Source: JANMDN01 sp031376285 (GTDB lineage: Bacteria; Actinomycetota; Thermoleophilia; Miltoncostaeales; Miltoncostaeaceae). Taken from it: a stretch of 44,942 bases of DNA. Positions within the stretch are counted from its first letter, which is position 1, and each line of letters starts with the position of its first letter. Made by a program: the position numbers and the translations under genes. This document shows, piece after piece, positions 25,641-33,342 of the stretch. The notes beneath the pieces are model-generated. The model saw nothing but the letters and a program-made list of their open reading frames with translations, ran no database searches and was not told where the DNA came from. Location of the stretch: contig JANMDN010000014.1 in NCBI GenBank assembly GCA_031376285.1, forward strand, positions 1-44,942. Direction: 5' to 3'.

Positions 25641-25646
25641 TAGAGT
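25641..25646 (+). promoter_or_regulatory. -10 element of leaderless glyS transcript
   Basis: TAGAGT ends eight bases before GTG 25655 and no ribosome site intervenes. An internal ATG at 25673 is the alternative start. Confidence 0.45.
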
Positions 25647-25654
25647 CCCCGCCC

Positions 25655-27010
25655 GTGCCGGACGCCGTGACCATGGAAAAGATCGTCGCCCTCTGCAAGC
25701 GACGTGGCTTCATCTTCCAAAGTTCAGAGATCTACGGGGGCCTCGGCTCGACGTATGACTACGGGCACTACGGCGTCCTGCTGAAAACCAACGTCAAAGC
25801 GCGCTGGTGGCACGAGATGCTTCAGGAGCACGACATGATCGTCGCGCTCGACGCCGCGATCCTGATGCACCCGAAGACCTGGGAGGCCTCGGGCCACCTC
25901 GCGGGTTTCACGGACCCGATGGTCGACTGCCGAACCTGCAAGCTCCGCTTCCGGGCCGACCACATGGAGACCTCAAACTGCGGCAAGAAGCCGTCGAAGC
26001 GCCCGGGCGAGCACAGCGAGTGCGACCTGACCGAGGCACGCGACTTCAACCTGATGTTCGAGACGACGATGGGAGCGGTCAAAGAGGCAGGCGCGACGGT
26101 CTATCTCCGCCCCGAAACCGCCCAGGGAATCTTCGTCAACTTCAAGAACGTCCTCCAGTTCGCGCGCAAGAAGCCGCCGTTTGGCATCGCCCAGATCGGT
26201 AAGTCCTTCCGCAACGAGATCACCCCGGGCAACTTCGTTTTCCGCACGCGTGAGTTCGAGCAGATGGAGATGGAGTTCTTCGTCCCGCCCGACGATGCGC
26301 CCAAGTGGTTCGAGTACTGGCTGAAGGCCCGCTTCGATTGGTACGCGTCACTTGGCATCCGCACGAGTCACCTCCGGCTGCGCGCGCACGATCCGGACGA
26401 GCTGTCGCACTACTCGTCGGGAACCAGCGATGTCGAGTATCTCTTCCCAATTGGGTGGTCCGAACTCGAAGGCATCGCCAACCGCGGCAACTTCGACCTG
26501 ACCCAGCATTCGGCGCACTCCGGCGCCAAGCTCGAGTACTTCGACTCCGGCACCGGCGAGCGGTACGTGCCGCACGTCATCGAGCCGGCCGCCGGGGCCG
26601 ACCGCGCAACGCTTGCGTTCCTCGTCGATGCCTACGACGAAGAGGAGATCGACGGCGACACGCGCGTCGTGCTGCGGCTCCATCCGATGCTCGCACCCGT
26701 GAAGGCTGCGGTCTTGCCGCTCGTCAAGAAGGATGGCCAGCCCGAGCTCGCCCGCGAGGTGTTCGACCTTGTGCGGCGTCGCCTGAGCGCCGAGATCGAC
26801 GACTCCGGCTCGATCGGAAAGCGCTACCGCCGCCAGGACGAGATCGGCACGCCGTGGTGCGTCACGATCGATGGCCAGTCGACGCAGGATCGTACGGTCA
26901 CGGTGCGTGATCGTGACTCGCTCGCGCAGGAACGCATCCCGATCGACCAGCTCGTCGCGGAGCTCGAGGGACGCCTCGGTGCTCCTTGGGCGTCTCCGAA
27001 ACCCGACTGA
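25655..27010 (+). CDS. glyS: Glycyl-tRNA synthetase, dimeric type
   Basis: A class II aminoacyl-tRNA synthetase of the homodimeric (archaeal/eukaryotic-like) type that charges tRNA-Gly. The 451-residue product shows the start EKIVALCKRRGFIFQSSEIY, motif 2 in RPETAQGIFVNF and GKSFRNEITP, FEQMEMEFFV, and the C-terminal anticodon-binding domain (from about residue 345). A CRTC pair and later Cys residues suggest a zinc site in the insertion. GTG 25655 fits a leaderless mRNA. It diverges from ppdK, and two hairpins after the stop probably end the transcript. Confidence 0.93.
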   Translation: MPDAVTMEKIVALCKRRGFIFQSSEIYGGLGSTYDYGHYGVLLKTNVKARWWHEMLQEHDMIVALDAAILMHPKTWEASGHLAGFTDPMVDCRTCKLRFRADHMETSNCGKKPSKRPGEHSECDLTEARDFNLMFETTMGAVKEAGATVYLRPETAQGIFVNFKNVLQFARKKPPFGIAQIGKSFRNEITPGNFVFRTREFEQMEMEFFVPPDDAPKWFEYWLKARFDWYASLGIRTSHLRLRAHDPDELSHYSSGTSDVEYLFPIGWSELEGIANRGNFDLTQHSAHSGAKLEYFDSGTGERYVPHVIEPAAGADRATLAFLVDAYDEEEIDGDTRVVLRLHPMLAPVKAAVLPLVKKDGQPELAREVFDLVRRRLSAEIDDSGSIGKRYRRQDEIGTPWCVTIDGQSTQDRTVTVRDRDSLAQERIPIDQLVAELEGRLGAPWASPKPD

Positions 27011-27016
27011 CTCGGC

Positions 27017-27045
27017 GCGCCTCCGGGCGCACGGTGGGCCACCGT
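27017..27045 (+). terminator. Tandem hairpins after glyS
   Basis: GCGCC (27017-27021) pairs with GGCGC (27026-27030) around a TCCG loop. Immediately after, ACGGTGG (27031-27037) and CCACCGT (27039-27045) form a near-perfect palindrome. They lie seven bases past the glyS stop. No T-run follows. Confidence 0.5.
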
Positions 27046-27153
27046 TCCGGCGAAACTGGGTATTCACAGTCAACCGCGCGGCTCAAGTAGAACGTTGGTC
27101 ACGCCGACGAGCGGACCACGTCCTGCATTCCATCCGTGTACCCGGAGCTTCCA

Positions 27154-28167
27154 ATGATTTCCGCCAGCCGAACGATCGTTGCCGCAGCAGTCGTCCTTTC
27201 GATCGCGACCGTGCCCGCAAGCGCGGCGCAAACGGTCTCGATCTATTTCACCCGCGGCGACTCGCTGCAGCGCGTTGAGCGCGTCGTCCCAGCCGGTAAA
27301 GGCACGCGAACCTTCGCGGTCCGGCAGCTCATGGCCGGGCCGACCAAGGCTGAACGGGCGGACGGAATCGGAAGCGATATCCCCTCCGGGACCACACTCA
27401 GCGCGGTCACCGTGGCTGGAGGCGTCGCCACGGTTGGCCTCAGCACCGAGTTCCGCTCCAAGGCGGCGCGGGGCGCCAAACTCCCGCGTGTCGCGCAGCT
27501 CGTCGGGACGCTGACGCGCCTCGGCGGCGTGCGATCGGTCCGCGTCGTCCTTGGTGCCGAGGCGCCGTCGGCTCGCGGGATCACCCTTCGCGACCTCCCC
27601 AAGCGCAAACTCGTTCCCCCGCTGCCGATCGGCATCGGCGCCGTTCAGGATCTCTTGGCCGACCTGCGCTACCTCCCCGCCGAGGGTGCCCGGACGGGTG
27701 AGCTCGACTACCGAACCCAGCAGGCGCTCACCGCGTTCCAAGCATGGGAGGGTCTGACTCGTGATGGCCTCGCGGGCATCGAGACGCGTACCCGTTTGGC
27801 GCGCGCGTCCACCCCGAAGCCGCGGAAGTTAACGACCGGCCGGCGTATCGAGGTCTACCGAAACCAGGGCGTCTCCCTGCTTATCGAGAAGCGCAAGGTC
27901 AAGCGCGTGATCCACGTCTCGACGGGCGCTGGCGGTGTGACGCCGTCTGGAAACTGGAACGTCTTCCGCAAGGAACGCAACTCTTGGTCGCGCCCCTTCT
28001 CGGTCAACTTGCCCTACGCGAGCTACTTCCGGGGCGGGTACGCCTTCCATCAGTACCCCTCCGTGCCGGCCTACCCGGCGTCGCACGGCTGCATCCGCAT
28101 TGGTTGGCCGGAAGCCGCAGGCGTCTACGAGTTCGCCGCCCAGAACACCCCGGTCATTGTCGTTTGA
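27154..28167 (+). CDS. Exported GerMN-peptidoglycan-binding-L,D-transpeptidase protein
   Basis: A 337-residue wall enzyme. A signal peptide (about residues 1-25, ending VPASAA) leads into a GerMN/spore-germination-like domain (about 28-140, with YFTRGDSLQRVERVVP and VRQLMAGPTKAE). A short peptidoglycan-binding module follows (AVQDLLADLRYLPAEG; QQALTAFQAWEGLTRDG). The C-terminal YkuD L,D-transpeptidase domain has HQYPSVPAYPASHGCIRI, with nucleophile Cys313 and its His. It would form or attach 3-3 cross-links in peptidoglycan. ATG 27154 is preceded by GGAG with seven-base spacing; a GTG at 27136 is less likely. The fusion with GerMN suggests the first domain targets the enzyme in the wall. Confidence 0.85.
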   Translation: MISASRTIVAAAVVLSIATVPASAAQTVSIYFTRGDSLQRVERVVPAGKGTRTFAVRQLMAGPTKAERADGIGSDIPSGTTLSAVTVAGGVATVGLSTEFRSKAARGAKLPRVAQLVGTLTRLGGVRSVRVVLGAEAPSARGITLRDLPKRKLVPPLPIGIGAVQDLLADLRYLPAEGARTGELDYRTQQALTAFQAWEGLTRDGLAGIETRTRLARASTPKPRKLTTGRRIEVYRNQGVSLLIEKRKVKRVIHVSTGAGGVTPSGNWNVFRKERNSWSRPFSVNLPYASYFRGGYAFHQYPSVPAYPASHGCIRIGWPEAAGVYEFAAQNTPVIVV

Positions 28168-28330
28168 CGATGTTCCCCGGTACCCGAACACTTAACCCGA
28201 CGCTGTCTGATGCCGATATCGACTGCGTCCTCAGACGAATGCTTCCCGTCGGAGTGACAGACCACCGCAGGTAGCTTGAAGCCCGCCCGGGTCGTCCCCC
28301 CATCCCGGTGCAGCGGCTGAACCTGCGAGA

Positions 28331-28362
28331 GCCCCCCGGTCCTGCCCCCCAGACCGGGGGGC
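28331..28362. terminator. GC-rich terminator between converging genes
   Basis: Eleven-base perfect arms GCCCCCCGGTC (28331-28341) and GACCGGGGGGC (28352-28362) form a very stable stem. It lies between the plus-strand L,D-transpeptidase gene and the minus-strand TOPRIM-like gene and could stop both. The loop carries its own run of six C, which could pair with the G-run instead. Positions 28168-28330 hold no convincing gene. Confidence 0.7.
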
Positions 28363-28423
28363 GCCCCCCTTCATCCGGTCGGTGTCCCACTGAGCCAATC
28401 AGCGCGGGCATTCGAAGCGCTGT

Positions 28424-29032
28424 TCACCACAGTCCTGAGGCAACGAGGCTCTCAATCCTGGACAACGCCCTCTCGAGGCTCGGCGACGTCTTCCGAGCCC
28501 GAGACGGCGACCAAGACGATTGGCAGTACTCGTTGACGAGGGCGACGTACTCGGGGCCCACCGAGCGCCCTGCGCCAGCGCGGGGCGCGATTCCCTCGCG
28601 AATCGACCGACGCCGTGACGCACGACACAGGTCGACAAGCTGCTGCTTGGGATCGGCAAGTTCATCGGGGGCCTCCGGCAAGGAACGCGCTCGAAGGCCG
28701 AAGAACTCTGCGGCGCCGGGCCTGTCCCCGAGGAGCCATGCCTCCATCTCTCTGACAGCGATCCGCAGGCAGACTGTCTCGGAAAGCGGGCCGGGTCCGC
28801 TGAGCAGACTGACAAGTTTCGGCGCACAAGGGTGCGAGTCAAGATCCCGGAGCACGAGAATGGCCTTGGTGTTGGAGGGTTGTCGCCATTTCGGGATCCG
28901 TCGATCGAGCTCGTGAGCCCCTTGCGCAACGAACAGTTCGCGTGGAGTGCGGCCAACGTCGTTGATGATCCGTCGCGCGACTCCGATGTCCGATCGGCCC
29001 TCAACGACGTAGAGGACCTCCCGATCGGTCAA
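28424..29032 (-). CDS. TOPRIM-like (DUF4276-type) protein, partner of the AAA ATPase
   Basis: A 202-residue protein with a TOPRIM-like acidic pattern: Glu11 in LYVVEGRSDI, the Asp63-x-Asp65 pair in LVLRDLDSHP, and the family-typical VREMEAWLLGD (Glu95, Glu97). This arrangement is that of DUF4276-type proteins, which often pair with an ATPase in mobile or defence loci, and the TOPRIM fold in such pairs usually acts on nucleic acid. Its TTG start overlaps the ATPase stop (TTGA), so the two are co-translated in order ATPase, then TOPRIM. Nuclease action is inferred from the acidic motif. Confidence 0.75.
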   Translation of the reverse strand: MTDREVLYVVEGRSDIGVARRIINDVGRTPRELFVAQGAHELDRRIPKWRQPSNTKAILVLRDLDSHPCAPKLVSLLSGPGPLSETVCLRIAVREMEAWLLGDRPGAAEFFGLRARSLPEAPDELADPKQQLVDLCRASRRRSIREGIAPRAGAGRSVGPEYVALVNEYCQSSWSPSRARKTSPSLERALSRIESLVASGLW

Positions 29033-30186
29033 GACTCGATCAGGGAGAGCTGGGCGACCTCGGCAGGCGCGGTCATCTGCAAGACGACTTCATCGAGGTT
29101 CATGTCAAGGTCTTCGATGCGCTCAACGGCCTCTTTTTCGTCCGACAAGAGCGTGGCCACGGTTCCTTCCATACCCGGCTTGAGGAGCACGATCTCGTCG
29201 AGGCCGAGCCCCGGATCCTGAAGGATCTCTCGGGAGTGGGAACTGAGTAGAACCTGCCCGGCTCGGCCGCCGGCACGTGCGAGAAGCGTGGGAAGCCTCG
29301 CGACAACCTCGGAATGCAACGAGAGTTCGGGCTCTTCGAGCAGCAATGGCCCAGCCGACTTGCCGGTCTCAAGGAGCGCCCATAGGAGACCAATCAGGCG
29401 CAACGTGCCATCTGAGAAGTCTCGTTCGTCCTGCCGAGCGCCGTGCTCTCGCCAATGCTGGTAGCGCGCTTCGAGATGCGAGCGCCCCTCGTCGTCGGTA
29501 ACGTGCTCCAGCCTGTCGAGCTGCGGAATGACCGCCTGAAGTAGCCTGCCGATGCGTGCAAGACGTCTGCCCCTGGTGGCGTCAGGAGTCCGGCGGATGC
29601 GCGCGAGAAAATCTCCTCCAAAGGGATCCTCGTCTCGGTTTGCCATCCTGCCGGGCTCTCGGATCATCTGCGGCACGAGGTGCACGTAGCGAACCGACGC
29701 GAGGAAGTCTGCAACCGCGCGGAACTCCCGGTTGGCGTTGACCTGCTCCAAGGCGGTCTGGGTCAGACGATCCGCATCACCGCTGTCGTCAGAATCGGGC
29801 CGTTCGAGAACCAGGTCTCCCGCTCGGGATACGCGCTCCCGTACGACGACCGGTCGATGCAGGCCCCGTGGCTCGCCGCGAAACGCGACCTCATACTCCC
29901 ACTGGTTCGGCTCCTCGTCGTCTCCAAGCTGAACTCGGATGAGAATGTGACCGTGGTTGAAGTTCCGGGCGGCGAGGTTTCGCACTCGAGTGAGGCCACC
30001 GCGGCGGAGCACTGCCTCCTGAAAGCCACCCCCGGGCTGGCTCAGGTCGCGAAGGAAACGGACTGCGTCGAGGAGGTTCGACTTGCCAGAAGCGTTCGGA
30101 CCGACGAGGACGAGCCGCTTCTGCACATCGATATCGACGTGCTTGAAGTTGCGCCAGTTCTTCAGCTCAAGGTGGGTAATGCGCAA
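29029..30186 (-). CDS. AAA-type (SMC/ABC-like) ATPase of a two-gene putative defence module
   Basis: A 385-residue ATPase related to OLD/RecF-like AAA proteins. The start ITHLELKNWRNFKHVDID leads to Walker A GPNASGKSN (residues 29-37). Near the C-terminus are a signature-like FSDGTLRLIGL, Walker B LLLEEPELSLH and the switch histidine in LLSSHSREIL. No nuclease domain is fused; the adjacent TOPRIM-like gene supplies it in trans, as in PARIS-type two-gene relatives of OLD nucleases. Such ATPases act as sensors of phage functions; that role is inference. The TTG start (30186) has a GAGGAGG ribosome site five bases upstream. Confidence 0.82.
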   Translation of the reverse strand: MRITHLELKNWRNFKHVDIDVQKRLVLVGPNASGKSNLLDAVRFLRDLSQPGGGFQEAVLRRGGLTRVRNLAARNFNHGHILIRVQLGDDEEPNQWEYEVAFRGEPRGLHRPVVVRERVSRAGDLVLERPDSDDSGDADRLTQTALEQVNANREFRAVADFLASVRYVHLVPQMIREPGRMANRDEDPFGGDFLARIRRTPDATRGRRLARIGRLLQAVIPQLDRLEHVTDDEGRSHLEARYQHWREHGARQDERDFSDGTLRLIGLLWALLETGKSAGPLLLEEPELSLHSEVVARLPTLLARAGGRAGQVLLSSHSREILQDPGLGLDEIVLLKPGMEGTVATLLSDEKEAVERIEDLDMNLDEVVLQMTAPAEVAQLSLIES

Positions 30187-30228
30187 TCGTGCCTCCTCGG
30201 ACCCGCGGGGGCCGTCTGAGCCGCCGTG

Positions 30229-30261
30229 CTTCGCTCCGCGAAGGGAGCTTGACTCAGCATA
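30229..30261 (-). promoter_or_regulatory. Promoter and leader hairpins of the ATPase-TOPRIM operon
   Basis: A TATGCT -10 box lies at 30261-30256 (minus strand). The leader that follows can fold in two exclusive ways: CTTCGC with GCGAAG around a three-base loop (30243-30229), or GCTCC with GGAGC around CTTCGC. The 60-70 base leader has its ribosome site near the far end. Confidence 0.4.
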
Positions 30262-30385
30262 GCCGCCGGCCGGAGGTCTGGACCACGGGGGCCTGGACCG
30301 GCGCCGCCTGCTTACGCTTCGCGCGTCGGTGGCGTCGGGGAGACCTGAGGCAGCCGCGCGCGCCTGGCAGAGCTACCCTGGGTAG

Positions 30386-30523
30386 GTGCGTGTCCTCCTC
30401 ATCGTCGCGGGAAGCGCCTACGTGCTCGTGGTCGTCGCCCTCTTCACGCGCCATCTGCTCTGGGAGCGCTGGACCAGCGGCGACGACGCTCGCGAGCGCG
30501 ACCGCTCAAAGCGGGGTGGCTGA
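30386..30523 (+). CDS. Small leaderless membrane protein (45 aa)
   Basis: The peptide has one hydrophobic helix (RVLLIVAGSAYVLVVVALF) followed by a basic and acidic tail of about 25 residues. A TACCCT box (30374-30379) ends six bases before GTG 30386, the same spacing as at other genes here, which is the main evidence that it is expressed. Its last 18 bases overlap the convergent recO gene. Function unknown. Confidence 0.5.
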   Translation: MRVLLIVAGSAYVLVVVALFTRHLLWERWTSGDDARERDRSKRGG

Positions 30524-31246
30524 GCGCAGTTCCACCCCGAGGTGCTCGCGCAGGACCAGGCCGATAACCCGTTCGACGCCGGCACACGCCGAGGGCGGGC
30601 ACGCCTCGGCGGCGTCGGCGAGCGGTCGGCCGACGATGGCGACAAGCGCCTGATGGATGGGACCGTCCATGACCTCCCCCCGCTCCTGACACCCCTCGCA
30701 GAGCATTCCCCCAAGACGGGCCGAAAACCCCGGGAGGTCGTCGCCACGTCCGCAGACGACGCACGCGGCGAGCTGAGGCAGCAGCCCGGCGCTCAGGATG
30801 AGCTTTAGCTGGACGCTCAGAACGAGTGGATCGAGGCGCGGCGGGGTCGGGCGGGGCGGGGAGACGGCAAGGAGCGCCAGCCCGCGGGCGAGGAGGTGAA
30901 ACGGCCCGGGATTTTCCTCTTCCTCCGGGGTGACCCGCAGCGTCGCCTCAAGGATTGAACTCGCGGCCTGTAGCCGGTAGCCCTGGACCCATAACCCGGC
31001 GTTCGCGTCGATGACCTGCGCGCCCCGGATCGAGTGGAGCTCGCCCTTGCCCGGCGCCAGCTCGAGCTGCACGACAATGCCGGGTTGGAGGCGGCCTCGG
31101 AGCTTCGACGTCGGTCGTCGCACCCCCTTCGCAAACGCCGACACGCGCCCACGCTCAAGCGTCTGCAAGGCCATCACGCCGTCCGCCTCGCCATACCTCA
31201 CCATCCGCAGGACGATCGCCTGGGCGCTGTAGGTCGCGCTTGCCAC
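30506..31246 (-). CDS. recO: DNA repair protein RecO
   Basis: RecO anneals single strands and helps load RecA in RecFOR gap repair. The 246-residue protein has the N-terminal OB fold (YSAQAIVLRMVRYGEADGVM; GRVSAFAKGVRRPTSKLRG) and the helical C-terminal domain with a zinc site formed by CVVCG and CEGC. The GTG at 31246 was chosen because family sequence begins there; upstream in-frame codons run into the divergent glutaredoxin gene. A weak GACGAT box lies six bases before the start. Confidence 0.9.
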   Translation of the reverse strand: MASATYSAQAIVLRMVRYGEADGVMALQTLERGRVSAFAKGVRRPTSKLRGRLQPGIVVQLELAPGKGELHSIRGAQVIDANAGLWVQGYRLQAASSILEATLRVTPEEEENPGPFHLLARGLALLAVSPPRPTPPRLDPLVLSVQLKLILSAGLLPQLAACVVCGRGDDLPGFSARLGGMLCEGCQERGEVMDGPIHQALVAIVGRPLADAAEACPPSACAGVERVIGLVLREHLGVELRSATPL

Positions 31247-31297
31247 GCGCCCATCGTCGCAGGAACCGGATCCCCGGAGGGCACCAGTGCGCATTGA

Positions 31298-31303
31298 TAT
31301 CCT
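31298..31303 (+). promoter_or_regulatory. -10 element of leaderless glutaredoxin transcript
   Basis: TATCCT ends six bases before ATG 31310, with no ribosome site between. It is divergent from recO. Confidence 0.5.
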
Positions 31304-31309
31304 TCCGCC

Positions 31310-31567
31310 ATGGCCGCCGTGACGATCTATACCTCGACTCCCTGCCCGTACTGCGCCCGCGCGAAGGCGCTGCTGAAGGCCCGCGGGGCGGATTTCGAGG
31401 AGGTCCACCTCTCCTGGGATGACGACGAGGGTCGCTCTGCGCTGATTGCCCGAACCAAGCACCGAACGGTTCCCCAGATCTTTATCGGCGACGAATTTGT
31501 CGGCGGCTTCGACGAACTCGCTGCGCTCGACCGCGCCGGCACACTCGCGGGGCGTCTAGCCGCCTGA
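31310..31567 (+). CDS. Glutaredoxin, GrxC-like
   Basis: An 85-residue glutaredoxin-fold thiol oxidoreductase. It has the dithiol CPYC active site at residues 12-15, the cis-proline in TVPQIFIG and the glutathione-binding GGFDELAAL. In Actinobacteria lacking glutathione such proteins may use mycothiol (mycoredoxin role), which the sequence cannot settle. It overlaps the convergent P1-peptidase gene by 12 bases. Confidence 0.9.
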   Translation: MAAVTIYTSTPCPYCARAKALLKARGADFEEVHLSWDDDEGRSALIARTKHRTVPQIFIGDEFVGGFDELAALDRAGTLAGRLAA

Positions 31568-32512
31568 GCTGGACCGCTCGGCCCCGGTTGGAACACCTCT
31601 GACCGCGGTCGCCTGACGGACTGCGTCGCGGATCGCTTCGGCGACCATCTCCGCTCCGACGGTTCCGCAGAGAAACGTCGAGCCCCGTCGCGCGCCGGTT
31701 GAGAGTGCGAACACGACGTCGCCGTCAAGCAGCGTGCTCGCGGGGATCACCGCTCGGCAGATACCGGCCTGGGCCATCCGCGCGACCTGTCCGGCCTCGG
31801 CGCGCGTGAGGGCCGCATCGGTGGCGACGACCGCAAGGGTTGTGTTCTGTCCCGCCAGGCGCGGGTGTTCCGGCGCGCGTGTACGGAGGTGACGACCCGC
31901 GTCAACAAATCCGCCCGATTCCCAAGCGCCGGCGATGATCGACCCGTCAGCGTCGACGACATCGCCGAAGGCATTCACGACCGCGAGGGCCGCGACGGTC
32001 ACACCATCGTGCAGGACGCACGACGCCGCGCCGATTCCCCCTTTGCACCAGCCACGCTGCCCGAGGACCTTCCCCACCGTTGCGCCCGTCCCCGCGCCGA
32101 CACTTCCGAGCGCGTGGGGGCCCATGCGCGCCGCCAGGCACGCCGCCTCCCCATCAGCCTCGTCGGGGCGGCGTCCATTCCCGGAGAGGCCGAGGTCATA
32201 GATCACGGCCGCGGGCACGATCGGCACCCGGGCGGCCCCGGTGTCGACACCCCTGCCATCGCGTTCGCACCAGCGGGCAACGCCGCTTGCGGCCGCGAGG
32301 CCGAACGCGCTTCCACCGGCCAGGAGAATCGCCGAGATATCGCGCTCGCCGGCGAGCGGGGCGACCGCCTCCGTCTCGCGGGTTCCGGCTCCGCCACCGC
32401 GAACGTCGACCGCCCCCGTCGTGCCGAGCGGAGGGATGACGACGGTGCAGCCCGTGCCGTCGTCCGAATAGGTCACGTGACCCACCGCAATGCCCTCGAC
32501 GGCCGTCAGCAC
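31556..32512 (-). CDS. P1-family (DmpA/NylC-like) Ntn-hydrolase
   Basis: A 318-residue member of the P1 peptidase family, which includes DmpA aminopeptidases and the nylon-oligomer hydrolase NylC. Family blocks are GIAVGHVTYSDDGTGCTVV, AILLAGGSAFGLAAASGV, VPIVPAAVIYDL and GSVGAGTGATVGK. The precursor should cleave itself before Thr224 in GQNTTLAVVATDA, exposing the nucleophile as in NylC. The GTG start (32512) overlaps the end of fpg by seven bases, so it is the third gene of the phosphorylase-fpg-peptidase operon. The natural substrate is unknown. Confidence 0.85.
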   Translation of the reverse strand: MLTAVEGIAVGHVTYSDDGTGCTVVIPPLGTTGAVDVRGGGAGTRETEAVAPLAGERDISAILLAGGSAFGLAAASGVARWCERDGRGVDTGAARVPIVPAAVIYDLGLSGNGRRPDEADGEAACLAARMGPHALGSVGAGTGATVGKVLGQRGWCKGGIGAASCVLHDGVTVAALAVVNAFGDVVDADGSIIAGAWESGGFVDAGRHLRTRAPEHPRLAGQNTTLAVVATDAALTRAEAGQVARMAQAGICRAVIPASTLLDGDVVFALSTGARRGSTFLCGTVGAEMVAEAIRDAVRQATAVRGVPTGAERSSSGG

Positions 32513-33342
32513 GGCGGTTGGCACCGCTCGCAGATGTAGGTGCCGCGCTGCGCCACCCTGATCTTGCGAATCGTCGACCGACACCGGCCACACGGCAGCC
32601 CCTCCCGCAGGTGGACACGCAGAAGCGTCTGCATCGACCCGCGTCCACCCGTGGTGTCGCGGTAGCGATCGATCGATGATCCGCCCGCGTCGAGCGCGAC
32701 CGTCAGCCGGTCCCGAATCGCTCGGTGGAGCCGTCGAAGCTCATTTGGACTGAGCCCTCCCGCCGGCCGCCCAGGGTGTACGCGCGCCTGGAAAAGTGCC
32801 TCGTCGGCGTAGATGTTTCCGACCCCCGCCAGGAGGCGCTGATCAAGTAGCGCCGCTTTGATGGCGGTCCGCCGTCCGGTCAGGACCTTGCCGAGGTGCG
32901 CGGCCGTGAACAAACGTGAGAGCGGCTCGACCCCGACGCGAGCCGACCAGTAGCGCTCGATCTCGGGATCCGCGCGGTCGAGCATCCACCAGCGTCCGAA
33001 GCGTCGCAGGTCGCAGTAGAGGAGCGAACCACCGTCGCAGGTCCGAATCACCGCCCGGGGATGCGGGATGGTCAGGTCGTGGCCGGTCTCACTCCAGTAG
33101 AGCTGCCCGGTCATGCGCAGGTGGATGACGAGCACGAGGCCGTCGTCGAGCAGAAGCTGCAGGTACTTGCCACGTCGGTCTAACCCTTCGAACCGCCGCC
33201 CGACGAGCGTCTCGACCAATGCCTCCGGCGCCTGCGGCGCGACCAGGCGGGCGTCCCAGATCTCGACCTCCGCGATCTGTTGACCTGGCAGCACCGCCTC
33301 CAACTGACGTCGAATCGTCTCCACCTCGGGGAGTTCAGGCAC
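32506..33342 (-). CDS. mutM: Formamidopyrimidine-DNA glycosylase
   Basis: Fpg/MutM removes 8-oxoguanine and ring-opened purines and nicks the abasic site. The 278-residue protein begins PELPEVETIRRQL, where Pro2 is the catalytic N-terminus and Glu3 its partner. It also has the conserved Lys in DRRGKYLQL, the helix-two-turn-helix LLDQRLLAGVGNIYADEALF, and a complete C-terminal zinc finger (CGRC and CERC). The GTG start at 33342 overlaps the phosphorylase-like gene by eight bases. Confidence 0.94.
   Translation of the reverse strand: MPELPEVETIRRQLEAVLPGQQIAEVEIWDARLVAPQAPEALVETLVGRRFEGLDRRGKYLQLLLDDGLVLVIHLRMTGQLYWSETGHDLTIPHPRAVIRTCDGGSLLYCDLRRFGRWWMLDRADPEIERYWSARVGVEPLSRLFTAAHLGKVLTGRRTAIKAALLDQRLLAGVGNIYADEALFQARVHPGRPAGGLSPNELRRLHRAIRDRLTVALDAGGSSIDRYRDTTGGRGSMQTLLRVHLREGLPCGRCRSTIRKIRVAQRGTYICERCQPPC

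Noticed and set aside
28170..28274. A 34-codon plus-strand frame right after the L,D-transpeptidase gene.
   Set aside because: No ribosome site, no promoter box and no recognisable pattern; probably chance.
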